Source: Pseudomonas sp. R76
GTDB lineage: Bacteria; Pseudomonadota; Gammaproteobacteria; Pseudomonadales; Pseudomonadaceae
Assembly (NCBI RefSeq): GCF_009834565.1
Contig: NZ_CP019428.1
Span: 4,030,001 to 4,094,000, forward strand
Reading direction: 5' to 3'
DNA length: 64,000 bases
Below the pieces are notes generated by a model, which saw only the letters and a list, made by a program, of their open reading frames with translations, did no database searches and had not been told where the DNA came from. Numbering within the stretch: the stretch's first letter is position 1; every line of letters starts with the position of its first letter. Of this stretch, positions 55,728 through 62,842 are shown in pieces. Both the position numbers and the translations under genes were made by a program.

Positions 55728-56386
55728 GGCAAGGCCACCCGCTTTTCAATGTAGCGCCCGAATAACTCGATGGCGTAGTTGATGACAAAGAACAGAAACC
55801 CGGCGAACAGGTAGAACTCCAGGGTCATGAAGGTACGCGCGATCACTTGCTGGGTGCTCAGCAGCAATTCAGCCACGCCGATCACCGAGAGCAAGGTCGA
55901 GGCCTTGACGATTTCCGTGGAGGAATTGACCCAGGTCGGCAGGATCTGGCGCAACGCTTGAGGCAACAGCACGTAGCCCAGGGATTGGTAGAACGTCAGG
56001 CCAATCGCCTTGCCCGCTTCCAGTTGCCCGCGGGGAATGGCTTGCAGCGCACCGCGCACGATTTCCGAGACGTGGGAGCCGCAAAACAGTGTCAGCCCGA
56101 CGGCGCCAGCCTGAAACGCGGTGATCTGCCAACCCAGCGCCGGCAGCATGTAGAAACACGCCAACACCAGCACAAACACCGGCGTGCCACGGATCAGGTC
56201 GACATACAGACGAAACGGCGCGCGCATCCAGAACTTGCCGTAGGTCAGGATCAACCCGGCGACAATGCCGATCAGCGTACCGAATATAATCGCCAGCGCA
56301 GACACATACACGCTGGCCTGAAAGCCCGCCCACAGGGTGTCCCGGGCGATCCACAACTCATGCAACCAGCTGGGGGATTCGTACAT
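55724..56386 (-). CDS. Polar amino acid ABC transporter permease (second)
   Basis: 220 residues of the HisM/GlnP group with about five membrane segments. The [13 protein letters not shown] motif near 72 and the EAA-type loop [19 protein letters not shown] near 120-138 are typical. It pairs with the permease encoded 12 bp upstream to form a heterodimer in the inner membrane. Confidence 0.93.
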   Translation of the reverse strand: MYESPSWLHELWIARDTLWAGFQASVYVSALAIIFGTLIGIVAGLILTYGKFWMRAPFRLYVDLIRGTPVFVLVLACFYMLPALGWQITAFQAGAVGLTLFCGSHVSEIVRGALQAIPRGQLEAGKAIGLTFYQSLGYVLLPQALRQILPTWVNSSTEIVKASTLLSVIGVAELLLSTQQVIARTFMTLEFYLFAGFLFFVINYAIELFGRYIEKRVALP

Positions 56387-56397
56387 GGAAACCCTCC

Positions 56398-57060
56398 TTA
56401 ACGACGGATCGCCAGACGCTGTTCCAGGTAACGGAGCAGCATGGCAATGAGGTAACAGGCAGCCACGTAGAGCGCAGTCGTGACCAGCCAGGTTTCAATC
56501 ACCCGGTAGCTTTCGACGTTGATCTTGCGGGCGTAGTAGGTCAGCTCCGGCACGGCAATCGCAGCCGCCAGCGAGGTGTCCTTGAACAGCGAGATAAAGT
56601 TGTTCGACAGCGCCGGCAACACGTTGCGCAGCATCACCGGCACGGTGATATAGGCGCGGATACGCCACTCGCCCAAGCCAATCGCCAAACCTGCTTCACG
56701 CAAGCCCTTGGGGATATTCAACAGCCCGGCGCGGAACACTTCGGTGAGGTAGGCACCGGCGTACAGCGACAAGGTGATGATGAACGAGGGAATTTTGTCG
56801 AGACGAATCCCCAATGACGGCAGTGCAAAGTAGATCAACAAGATCAGCACGAGGATCGGCGTATTGCGGATCACCGTCACATACACCGAGGCGAAGACTC
56901 GCAACGCGCGGTGTTTGGACAACATGGCAAACGCCATCATCAAACCGATCACGCAGCCAATCGCGATCGACAGCAGCGCCAGCTCAAGGCCCAGGCCGAG
57001 CCCCGCCAGCAAGCTGGGGAAGTCACGCCACACGGCGGCAAAGTTCAACTGATAGTTCAT
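56398..57060 (-). CDS. Polar amino acid ABC transporter permease (first)
   Basis: 220 residues, five membrane segments, with VTVIRNTPILVLILLIYFALP near 60-80 and the EAA loop AGLLNIPKGLREAGLAIGLGE near 111-131. It lies between the binding-protein gene (52 bp upstream) and the second permease, in one minus-strand operon. Confidence 0.93.
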   Translation of the reverse strand: MNYQLNFAAVWRDFPSLLAGLGLGLELALLSIAIGCVIGLMMAFAMLSKHRALRVFASVYVTVIRNTPILVLILLIYFALPSLGIRLDKIPSFIITLSLYAGAYLTEVFRAGLLNIPKGLREAGLAIGLGEWRIRAYITVPVMLRNVLPALSNNFISLFKDTSLAAAIAVPELTYYARKINVESYRVIETWLVTTALYVAACYLIAMLLRYLEQRLAIRR

Positions 57061-57112
57061 GGTCGGCAGTACCTGATTGGGGCGCCGTCAGGGGCGCCCC
57101 AGGGTTTACGAT

Positions 57113-57961
57113 TTACTTGAACTCAACCGGGAAACCGATCGCTGGTTCTGGCAAATCCACGCCGAACCATTGCTTGAACGAGGCCTTGTAGGTGGGGAAT
57201 TCCACACCGGTCATGGCTTCATGCAACGCGGTGTTGACGAAGTTCAGCCAGTCCTGATCGCCACGCTTGACCGCGCACGCGTAGGTTTGCGGGCTCCAGG
57301 CGTAGGTCGGGCTGCGGTAGCGGCCGGGGTTCTGCACCATCAGGTACTTGACCGAGGATTGGTCGGTGGCGGCGGCATCGGCGCGTCCGGAGTTCACGGC
57401 CTGGTACATCAGGTCGACGCTGTCGTATTGGTCGACCTTGGCTTTGGGCAATGCCTGGTGCACCAGCTCTTCGGCGTAAACGTTTTGCAGCACGGCCACG
57501 GTGACGCTGTCGCCTGCGGCTTGCAGGTCTTCGATTTCCTTGTACTTGCTGTTGTTCGGCAACAGCAGGCCCACGCCTTCGCGGTAGTACGGCAAGGTAA
57601 ATGCAACTTGCTGCGCACGGCTGGCGGTGACGGTGATGAACTGGCAACTCATGTCGACCTTGTCGGTCAGCAGGTTGGGAATACGTGCGTCAGACGACTG
57701 CACCACAAACTCAACCTTGCTCGGGTCATTGAACAGACCCTTGGCGACGATACGGCCGATGTCGATATCAAAACCCTGCAACTTGCCATCCGCTCCCTGG
57801 AAGTGCCACGGCGCATTGGTACTGCCTGTACCCACGATGAGATGCCCACGCTTGAGCACATCATCGAGCTTGCTGTCCGCCGCCTGCACTACGCTTGCGA
57901 GGGAAGCCGATGCGGCGAAGAGAAAAACACACGCTTTGAACACGGAAGGTCGGTGATGCAT
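57113..57961 (-). CDS. Periplasmic amino-acid-type solute-binding protein
   Basis: 282 residues from the ATG at 57961 (GGAG upstream). Signal peptide to about residue 27 (cleavage after VQA), then a family 3 binding protein: LDDVLKRGHLIVGTGSTNAPWHF, GFDIDIGRIVAKGLF, FVVQSSDARIPNLLTDKVDM and PYYREGVGLLL. It would capture the substrate in the periplasm for the two permeases. It is the first gene of the importer, RidA operon; the context suggests an amino sugar acid such as D-glucosaminate, or D-amino acids. Confidence 0.9.
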   Translation of the reverse strand: MHHRPSVFKACVFLFAASASLASVVQAADSKLDDVLKRGHLIVGTGSTNAPWHFQGADGKLQGFDIDIGRIVAKGLFNDPSKVEFVVQSSDARIPNLLTDKVDMSCQFITVTASRAQQVAFTLPYYREGVGLLLPNNSKYKEIEDLQAAGDSVTVAVLQNVYAEELVHQALPKAKVDQYDSVDLMYQAVNSGRADAAATDQSSVKYLMVQNPGRYRSPTYAWSPQTYACAVKRGDQDWLNFVNTALHEAMTGVEFPTYKASFKQWFGVDLPEPAIGFPVEFK

Positions 57962-57985
57962 GACAAGCACTCCAGGAGTTGTGTA

Positions 57986-58001
57986 TTCCGCTATACCGGA
58001 A
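57986..58001. promoter_or_regulatory. Candidate IclR-type operator
   Basis: TTCCG-CTATAC-CGGAA is an inverted repeat of 5 bp arms, 25-40 bp before the binding-protein start codon; a further AACGGAATA half-site follows at 58014. Position and shape suit an operator for the IclR regulator encoded downstream. Confidence 0.5.
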
Positions 58002-58235
58002 CTTAGTATGTAACAACGGAATAGACAGCAGAAAGTGTGCCACACGGGGTAAGAGAAAAATATGATTGGGATAAATTCGTTTTGAATCAATTGGATGAGT
58101 ATTGGGAGGGAATGAGGCGCTGTGCCAGTAAGTGCAATGGTGTTGCTACTCAGGGCCACACAGTGGGGTGACAGAGTGAGGTGGCGCACCAGGGTGGCGT
58201 TACCGTGCACCGAAGCGGGGCTGTTATTGATTCCC

Positions 58236-58325
58236 TGTGGGAGCGGGCTTGCCCGCGATAGCGGTGGGTCAGTCAACATTGATGGTGGCTGAGCTGACGC
58301 ATTCGCGGGCAAGCCCGCTCCCACA
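58236..58325. repeat. REPIN (subtype GCGGGCTTGCCCGCGA)
   Basis: Inverted REP pair with about 45 bp spacer; an extra TTTCCCACAGGGG follows, repeating the end of the right unit. Confidence 0.9.
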
Positions 58326-58433
58326 GGGGAATTTCCCACAGGGGATTTTCGTTGCTTTTGAGCAGTGTGTGGGTGTGGATGATTTTTTGGGTTGGGCTAG
58401 GCTGGGGGTATCTGTGTGCAGGAGCCGGGCGTG

Positions 58434-58682
58434 ATGAAGGTAAGAATTTTGGTGGTTGTGTTGGGTTGTTTGGTGGCCGGTACGGCCTCGGCCAGTAATG
58501 ATCGGCGTGAATGCAAGGAAGAATTAACCAAGCTGAAAGAGGCTTTCAGCACCGATTACACCAGCCAGAACCATCACGGCTATCGCAAGGCGAAGGCGTC
58601 GCGGGACAATGAGGAATACAAGAAATGCGCGAGTCAGGCGCGCAAGGCCCGTGAACGCGTGGAACGTGACGCAGATGTGTAA
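58434..58682 (+). CDS. Small secreted basic protein of unknown function
   Basis: 82 residues from the ATG at 58434, with AGGAG about 10 bp upstream. A signal peptide (MKVRILVVVLGCLVAGTASA) is followed by a highly charged mature part rich in Lys, Arg and Glu with two cysteines (RRECKEELTKLKEAF and EYKKCASQARKARER) that could form a disulfide across a helical hairpin. I do not recognise the family. It is next to a small thioredoxin-like gene. Confidence 0.65.
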   Translation: MKVRILVVVLGCLVAGTASASNDRRECKEELTKLKEAFSTDYTSQNHHGYRKAKASRDNEEYKKCASQARKARERVERDADV

Positions 58683-58722
58683 GCGTGTCTACCTGTGAAG
58701 GTTGACAGTAGACGGGGGTGAT

Positions 58723-58760
58723 CTCTCGGCTTAGCGTTGGCAGAAACCGCAAGCCGAGAG
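58723..58760 (+). promoter_or_regulatory. Leader hairpin before thioredoxin-like gene
   Basis: CTCTCGGCTT and AAGCCGAGAG form a perfect 10 bp stem around an 18-nt loop, ending 10 bp before the ATG. The right arm contains part of the GAGAGGG ribosome site, so the fold would hinder translation. Confidence 0.55.
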
Positions 58761-58770
58761 GGATTTCATC

Positions 58771-59124
58771 ATGGCAACCACTAACGACGTCATTACCAGC
58801 CAGGCGGGCTATGAGTCCGCACTGAAACAGGGTCGAATCGTATTCACGCTATTTGTTTCAAAAAGCTGCCCGGCATGCGAGTACTACAGACCATTTTTTG
58901 AAAGCGCCGCCAAAGAGCATGATAGGTTTGTGGATAGCTATGTCATCGAGCCGACCGTTGCGCCTGAGCTGGGCAAGCCTGAACGCCGCAGTACTGAGAA
59001 GGTTACCGGCACACCTACGCTGGTAACGCATATCGACGGCGAGGTTCAGGAAGTCATCAGAGGGTTTGTAGACGAGAAAACTCTGACGCAAGAACTGAAC
59101 GATATATTCAGCCGCTATGCCTAG
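58771..59124 (+). CDS. Thioredoxin-like protein with CPAC active site
   Basis: 117 residues, cytoplasmic. The fold start [28 protein letters not shown] carries a redox CxxC pair at Cys33 and Cys36, and [20 protein letters not shown] supplies the cis-proline loop near 80. It should act as a thiol-disulfide oxidoreductase. Codon use is AT-richer than neighbours. A hairpin overlaps its ribosome site, and the last 17 bp overlap the convergent TerC-type gene. The CPAC dipeptide differs from canonical CGPC thioredoxin; its partner is unknown. Confidence 0.82.
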   Translation: MATTNDVITSQAGYESALKQGRIVFTLFVSKSCPACEYYRPFFESAAKEHDRFVDSYVIEPTVAPELGKPERRSTEKVTGTPTLVTHIDGEVQEVIRGFVDEKTLTQELNDIFSRYA

Positions 59125-60676
59125 CTGTAGGCTCCAGACGAACTTGCGTCACCCGCCGCTCATCCACCGCTGCCACGGTAAGGCGCCAGCCTTCATGCTC
59201 AAGGCTGTCGCCGACCATCGGCAGGCGGTCCAGCAGGCTCATGACTAAACCTGCGAGGGTCTGATAATCGTCGGTGGCCACGGCCTTGAAGCCGGTGCGC
59301 TGGCGAATCTGGTTCAGGTTCACGGCACCATTGGCACGAAAACCCTCGCCGTCCTCGACAATATCCGGCCCTTCAATCTCGCTGGCATCCGGCAATTCAC
59401 CGGCGATGGACTCGAGAATGTCGGTCATGCTCAACACCCCCATAAAATCGCCGAATTCGTTGATCACGAACGCAATGTGGGTGGATTCCTGGCGCATCTG
59501 CTCCAGGGCGTTGAGGATCGAAAAACTCTCCAGCAGGTTGATCGCGCGGCGCGCCAAGTGCTCCAGGTTCGGCTCGTCGCCGGCCAGGTATTCCTTGAGC
59601 AACTCCTTCTTGTGCACGAAACCTAATGGCTCATCGATAGCGCCGTGGCGGATCAACGGCAGGCGCGAGTAGGACGAATGCATCAATTTCAGGCGAATAG
59701 TGTCGCGATCGTCCGACAGATCAATACAGTCGACCTTGGCCCGTGGCGTCATCAAGGTGCGAATCGGCCGCTCGGCCAATTGCAGCACGCCGCTGATCAT
59801 CACGCGCTCGCGTCGATCAAACAACGGGCCCTGGGCTGCATCCGGCTCGCCCATCAGGTCAGCAACGTCGTCATCCATGCCTTCGACGGCCAGGCTGCGA
59901 CCGCCGAGCAAACGCATCACCGCATGCGCGGTGCGCTGGCGCACCGGCAACGTGCCTTGCGCCGACTTCTTGCGGCGGGCGCGGGCAATCTGGTTGAACA
60001 CCTCGATCAGGATCGAGAAACCAATCGCCGCATACAGATAGCCCTTGGGAATATGGAAGCCCAAGCCTTCGGCAGTCAGGGCGAAGCCGATCATCATCAA
60101 GAAGCCCAGGCACAGCATGATCACCGTAGGGTGCGCGTTGACGAAGCGGGTCAGCGGTTTACTCGCCACGATCATCAAGCCGATGGACACGATCACTGCG
60201 ATCATCATCACCGCCAGTTCATCCACCATGCCCACGGCCGTAATCACCGCGTCGAGGGAGAACACCGCGTCGAGCACCACGATCTGCGCCACGATCGGCC
60301 AGAACATCGCATACGCCACATTGCCCGAGCGCTGGGCCACGTGGCCTTCCAGGCGCTCATGCAATTCCATGGTGGCCTTGAACAACAGGAACACACCGCC
60401 AAACAGCATGATCAGGTCACGGCCGGAGAAGCTCTTGTCGAACACCTCGAACAAGGGCTGGGTCAGCGTCACCAACCAGGAAATACTCGCCAGCAAGCCC
60501 AGGCGCATCAGCAACGCCAGGGACAAACCAATCAACCGCGCGCGGTCGCGCTGCTCCGGCGGCAACTTGTCCGCCAGGATCGCGATAAACACCAGGTTGT
60601 CGATGCCCAGCACCAGTTCCAGCACAATCAAGGTCAACAGGCCGAGCCAGGCCGTTGGATCCGCTAACCATTCCAT
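59108..60676 (-). CDS. TerC-family membrane protein with CBS and CorC/HlyC domains (YegH/YoaE type)
   Basis: 522 residues. Residues 1-235 form a TerC domain with about seven membrane segments and acidic motifs ([16 protein letters not shown] near 18-33, [21 protein letters not shown] near 133-153). Residues 300-425 are a CBS pair ([34 protein letters not shown]). Residues 440-520 are the CorC/HlyC transporter-associated domain. TerC-type proteins are tied to metal ion export, notably Mn2+ in relatives such as Alx. Its end overlaps the thioredoxin-like gene by 17 bp. Confidence 0.92.
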   Translation of the reverse strand: MEWLADPTAWLGLLTLIVLELVLGIDNLVFIAILADKLPPEQRDRARLIGLSLALLMRLGLLASISWLVTLTQPLFEVFDKSFSGRDLIMLFGGVFLLFKATMELHERLEGHVAQRSGNVAYAMFWPIVAQIVVLDAVFSLDAVITAVGMVDELAVMMIAVIVSIGLMIVASKPLTRFVNAHPTVIMLCLGFLMMIGFALTAEGLGFHIPKGYLYAAIGFSILIEVFNQIARARRKKSAQGTLPVRQRTAHAVMRLLGGRSLAVEGMDDDVADLMGEPDAAQGPLFDRRERVMISGVLQLAERPIRTLMTPRAKVDCIDLSDDRDTIRLKLMHSSYSRLPLIRHGAIDEPLGFVHKKELLKEYLAGDEPNLEHLARRAINLLESFSILNALEQMRQESTHIAFVINEFGDFMGVLSMTDILESIAGELPDASEIEGPDIVEDGEGFRANGAVNLNQIRQRTGFKAVATDDYQTLAGLVMSLLDRLPMVGDSLEHEGWRLTVAAVDERRVTQVRLEPTARHSG

Positions 60677-61052
60677 TTATAGAGTCTCGTAATAGATTTC
60701 AGAATGCCGGACACGGCAAAGCGCGGTCAGTGGACCGGGACAAGGTTAGCAGTCGGAATACGGGGTGCTTTAACGGGAACAGCAGCAAATGTCTTGGGGA
60801 AAGACGACTGGGAGGCTCCAAGAGGGTGTTCATGCAAGTCCTGAAATAACAAAAGGACTTGGATCGTACAGGCGAAACCAAAATTTCCCACAACGCAAAA
60901 CTATTACAAAATCTGTAATCAACGCTCTCAGCCCCCACAAAAAACCTGTGGGAGCCGGGCTTGCCCGCGATACAGGCGACTCGGTCTATCAACAAGGCCA
61001 AGGTGATGCCATCGCAGGCAAGCCAGCTCCCACATTTTTAATCCGTGTTGAA
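60677..61052. other. Intergenic region with one REPIN
   Basis: A 376 bp gap between the TerC-type start and the SorC-type stop. Apart from the REPIN at 60947-61034 I see no gene or clear regulatory site; the TerC-type promoter should lie in 60680-60800. Confidence 0.6.
60947..61034. repeat. Mixed-subtype REPIN
   Basis: The left unit TGTGGGAGCCGGGCTTGCCCGCGA belongs to the CGGG subtype with one extra C, while the right unit TCGCAGGCAAGCCAGCTCCCACA belongs to the CTGG subtype. Elsewhere in the window both units of a pair are of one subtype. Confidence 0.85.
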
Positions 61053-62033
61053 TCAAGACTTTCGCGTTGCATCATCCAGCGCCAAAATCGTGTGCGCATT
61101 CGTCACCGTCGTCGCCAGCGTATTAATCACCCCCGAGCGCAACGCCCCTAAGGTCGCCGCCGCCTTGGTGTTCTCACTGGCAATCGCCACCACATCCGGA
61201 ATGCGAAACAACTCCTGCACCGTCAGCCCGATCACCCGCCCCTGAATAGCGTTGACCGCCGGCTGCCCGTGTATGTCGATAAAGTCATAGCCCATCATGT
61301 CGCCCACCGTACCGGACAACCGCGCCTGGGCAATTTCCTGCGGCGAAAACCAGCCCATGCGCACCATGTTGCTGTTCTCGCTCATGTCACCAATGCCGAT
61401 CAGCGCAATGTCCGCCCGCCGCGCCCGATCCAGGGTCGAGCGCACCGTGTCATTGTTGATCAACACCCCACGCAATTCCGGGTTTGCCACCAGCGCCGGG
61501 GCGTACAGGCTTTCACTCTCGCCACCAAAGCGCAGGGCCAGGCGCCGGCAGATATGGTCGGGGTTCATGTACTCGCCAGCCTTGAGCGAACCGCCGATAG
61601 CACAGACAAAGGTACAATTGCGCGTTACCGGCAAAAACACGTTATCCGCTACCGCCCCGACGTTACGCCCCATACCGACAGCGACGATCATGCCGTCACT
61701 CAGGGTTTTATTCAGGTAGTTGGCCACCAGGCTGGCCACCGCCGAGCGCTGGGTGTCGGGGTCGCTGTGGTCGACGGCAATCAACGCGCGATCAAGTTTG
61801 AAACGCTGCACCAGCGCCTGCTCAAGCTCGTTGTTCATCGCCGGGTGCTGCAACACGCGCACCTCGACAATCCCTTCATCGCGCGCACGTTTGAGCAGGC
61901 GGCTGACTTTCGCGCGTGACAGGTCGAAGCGTTTGGCAATGGCCTCCTGAGTGACGTTCTCGAGGTAATAGAGCATCGCCACTTCGGTCATCTGATCGAT
62001 ATCGCTGGCGATGCGCTGGGTACTGTCACTCAT
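61053..62033 (-). CDS. SorC-family sugar-responsive transcriptional regulator
   Basis: 326 residues from the ATG at 62033. Residues 15-60 are the helix-turn-helix (MLYYLENVTQEAIAKRFDLSRAKVSRLLKRA). Residues 65-320 are the SorC/DeoR-type sugar-phosphate-binding domain with VAVGMGRNVGAVADN and DIALIGIGDMSENSNMV. It lies 63 bp after the RpiB-family gene on the same strand and divergent from a sugar ABC transporter, which it probably represses until its sugar phosphate appears. EryD of Brucella erythritol catabolism is of this family. Confidence 0.9.
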   Translation of the reverse strand: MSDSTQRIASDIDQMTEVAMLYYLENVTQEAIAKRFDLSRAKVSRLLKRARDEGIVEVRVLQHPAMNNELEQALVQRFKLDRALIAVDHSDPDTQRSAVASLVANYLNKTLSDGMIVAVGMGRNVGAVADNVFLPVTRNCTFVCAIGGSLKAGEYMNPDHICRRLALRFGGESESLYAPALVANPELRGVLINNDTVRSTLDRARRADIALIGIGDMSENSNMVRMGWFSPQEIAQARLSGTVGDMMGYDFIDIHGQPAVNAIQGRVIGLTVQELFRIPDVVAIASENTKAAATLGALRSGVINTLATTVTNAHTILALDDATRKS

Positions 62034-62096
62034 GGGGACGGGCTTCCGTTTCGGCGTCAAAGGCGCATTCTCCCGACTCTTGCCCCGTTCCGTCCA

Positions 62097-62558
62097 CTAT
62101 TGATGCCCATCGCGTTCGATCGCATTGATACGCGCCACCTTGGCCCCGGAACGCGCCGCCTCGAACTCAGAGGCCAGAAACGCGGTGACGATGCTTTTGG
62201 CCAGCTCGGCGCCGACCACCCGCGCGCCGATGGACAGGATCTGCGCATCGTTACTCTTGCGCGCGCGCTCCGCAGAATAGGTGTCATGCGCCTGCGCGGC
62301 GCGAATACCCAGCACTTTGTTGGCCGAGATGGCCATGCCAATCCCGGTGCCGCACACCAGCACGCCCAGGCGTTGCTGCCCGGCGTTAATGGCAGTGGCC
62401 ACGGCCAGGGCGATGTCCGGGTACAGCACCGGCGCCGTGGAGTGGGTGCCGAAGTCGGTCACCGGATAACCCAACGCCTCGATATGGCGCTTCAACAGCT
62501 CTTTGAGCTCAAAACCCGCTTCATCGCATCCGATAGCCACCGGGAAAGGTGTGTTCAT
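62097..62558 (-). CDS. rpiB: RpiB/LacAB-family sugar-phosphate isomerase
   Basis: 153 residues. The family interconverts aldose and ketose phosphates. N-terminal GCDEAGFELKELLKRH near 10-25 is the usual phosphate region, Cys69 in VCGTGIGMAIS is the catalytic base and HDTYSAERARKSNDAQILSIGARVVG follows. In E. coli RpiB the latter reads with His before NDAN; here Ser-Asn-Asp-Ala-Gln is found, as in members acting on tetrose phosphates. With a SorC regulator and a sugar importer beside it, an unusual sugar or tetritol substrate is as likely as ribose 5-phosphate. Confidence 0.88.
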   Translation of the reverse strand: MNTPFPVAIGCDEAGFELKELLKRHIEALGYPVTDFGTHSTAPVLYPDIALAVATAINAGQQRLGVLVCGTGIGMAISANKVLGIRAAQAHDTYSAERARKSNDAQILSIGARVVGAELAKSIVTAFLASEFEAARSGAKVARINAIERDGHQ

Positions 62559-62842
62559 GGCGTCTGGCTCCGCTGCCGTTATCCTACTTTACGACTGATC
62601 AATTGATCATTCAGTGAACTTTCGCTCAGTCATTTCGCGTGCATTCACACCCTCCTGTCAAGCGAGTTTTAACTGACCCGACAGTCAAAGCCCTTTAAAA
62701 GGGCATTCACTGTAAGCAAGGCGACATTTACAGCTTTTCACTGAAAGAGATTGACTGATCAGAATTTCATTTGGTACACATATGATCACAGCAAAACATG
62801 ACTGTGCGACCTAATAAGAATTCACAGCACGAGGACACGCCG
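62559..62842. promoter_or_regulatory. Divergent control region with four TGATCA sites
   Basis: This 284 bp AT-rich region separates rpiB-like and ABC genes. TGATCA occurs at 62596, 62604, 62756 and 62783; the first two form the perfect 14 bp palindrome TGATCAATTGATCA, and GACTGATCA is repeated at 62593 and 62753. These are candidate operators for the SorC regulator, one group near each start. Confidence 0.6.

Larger units (their letters stand above)
57962..58433. other. Intergenic region with operator palindrome and REPIN
   Basis: A 472 bp gap between the divergent binding-protein gene and a small gene. It contains the palindrome at 57986-58001 and a REPIN at 58236-58325, listed separately; between them is ordinary sequence with no credible gene. 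Confidence 0.6.
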
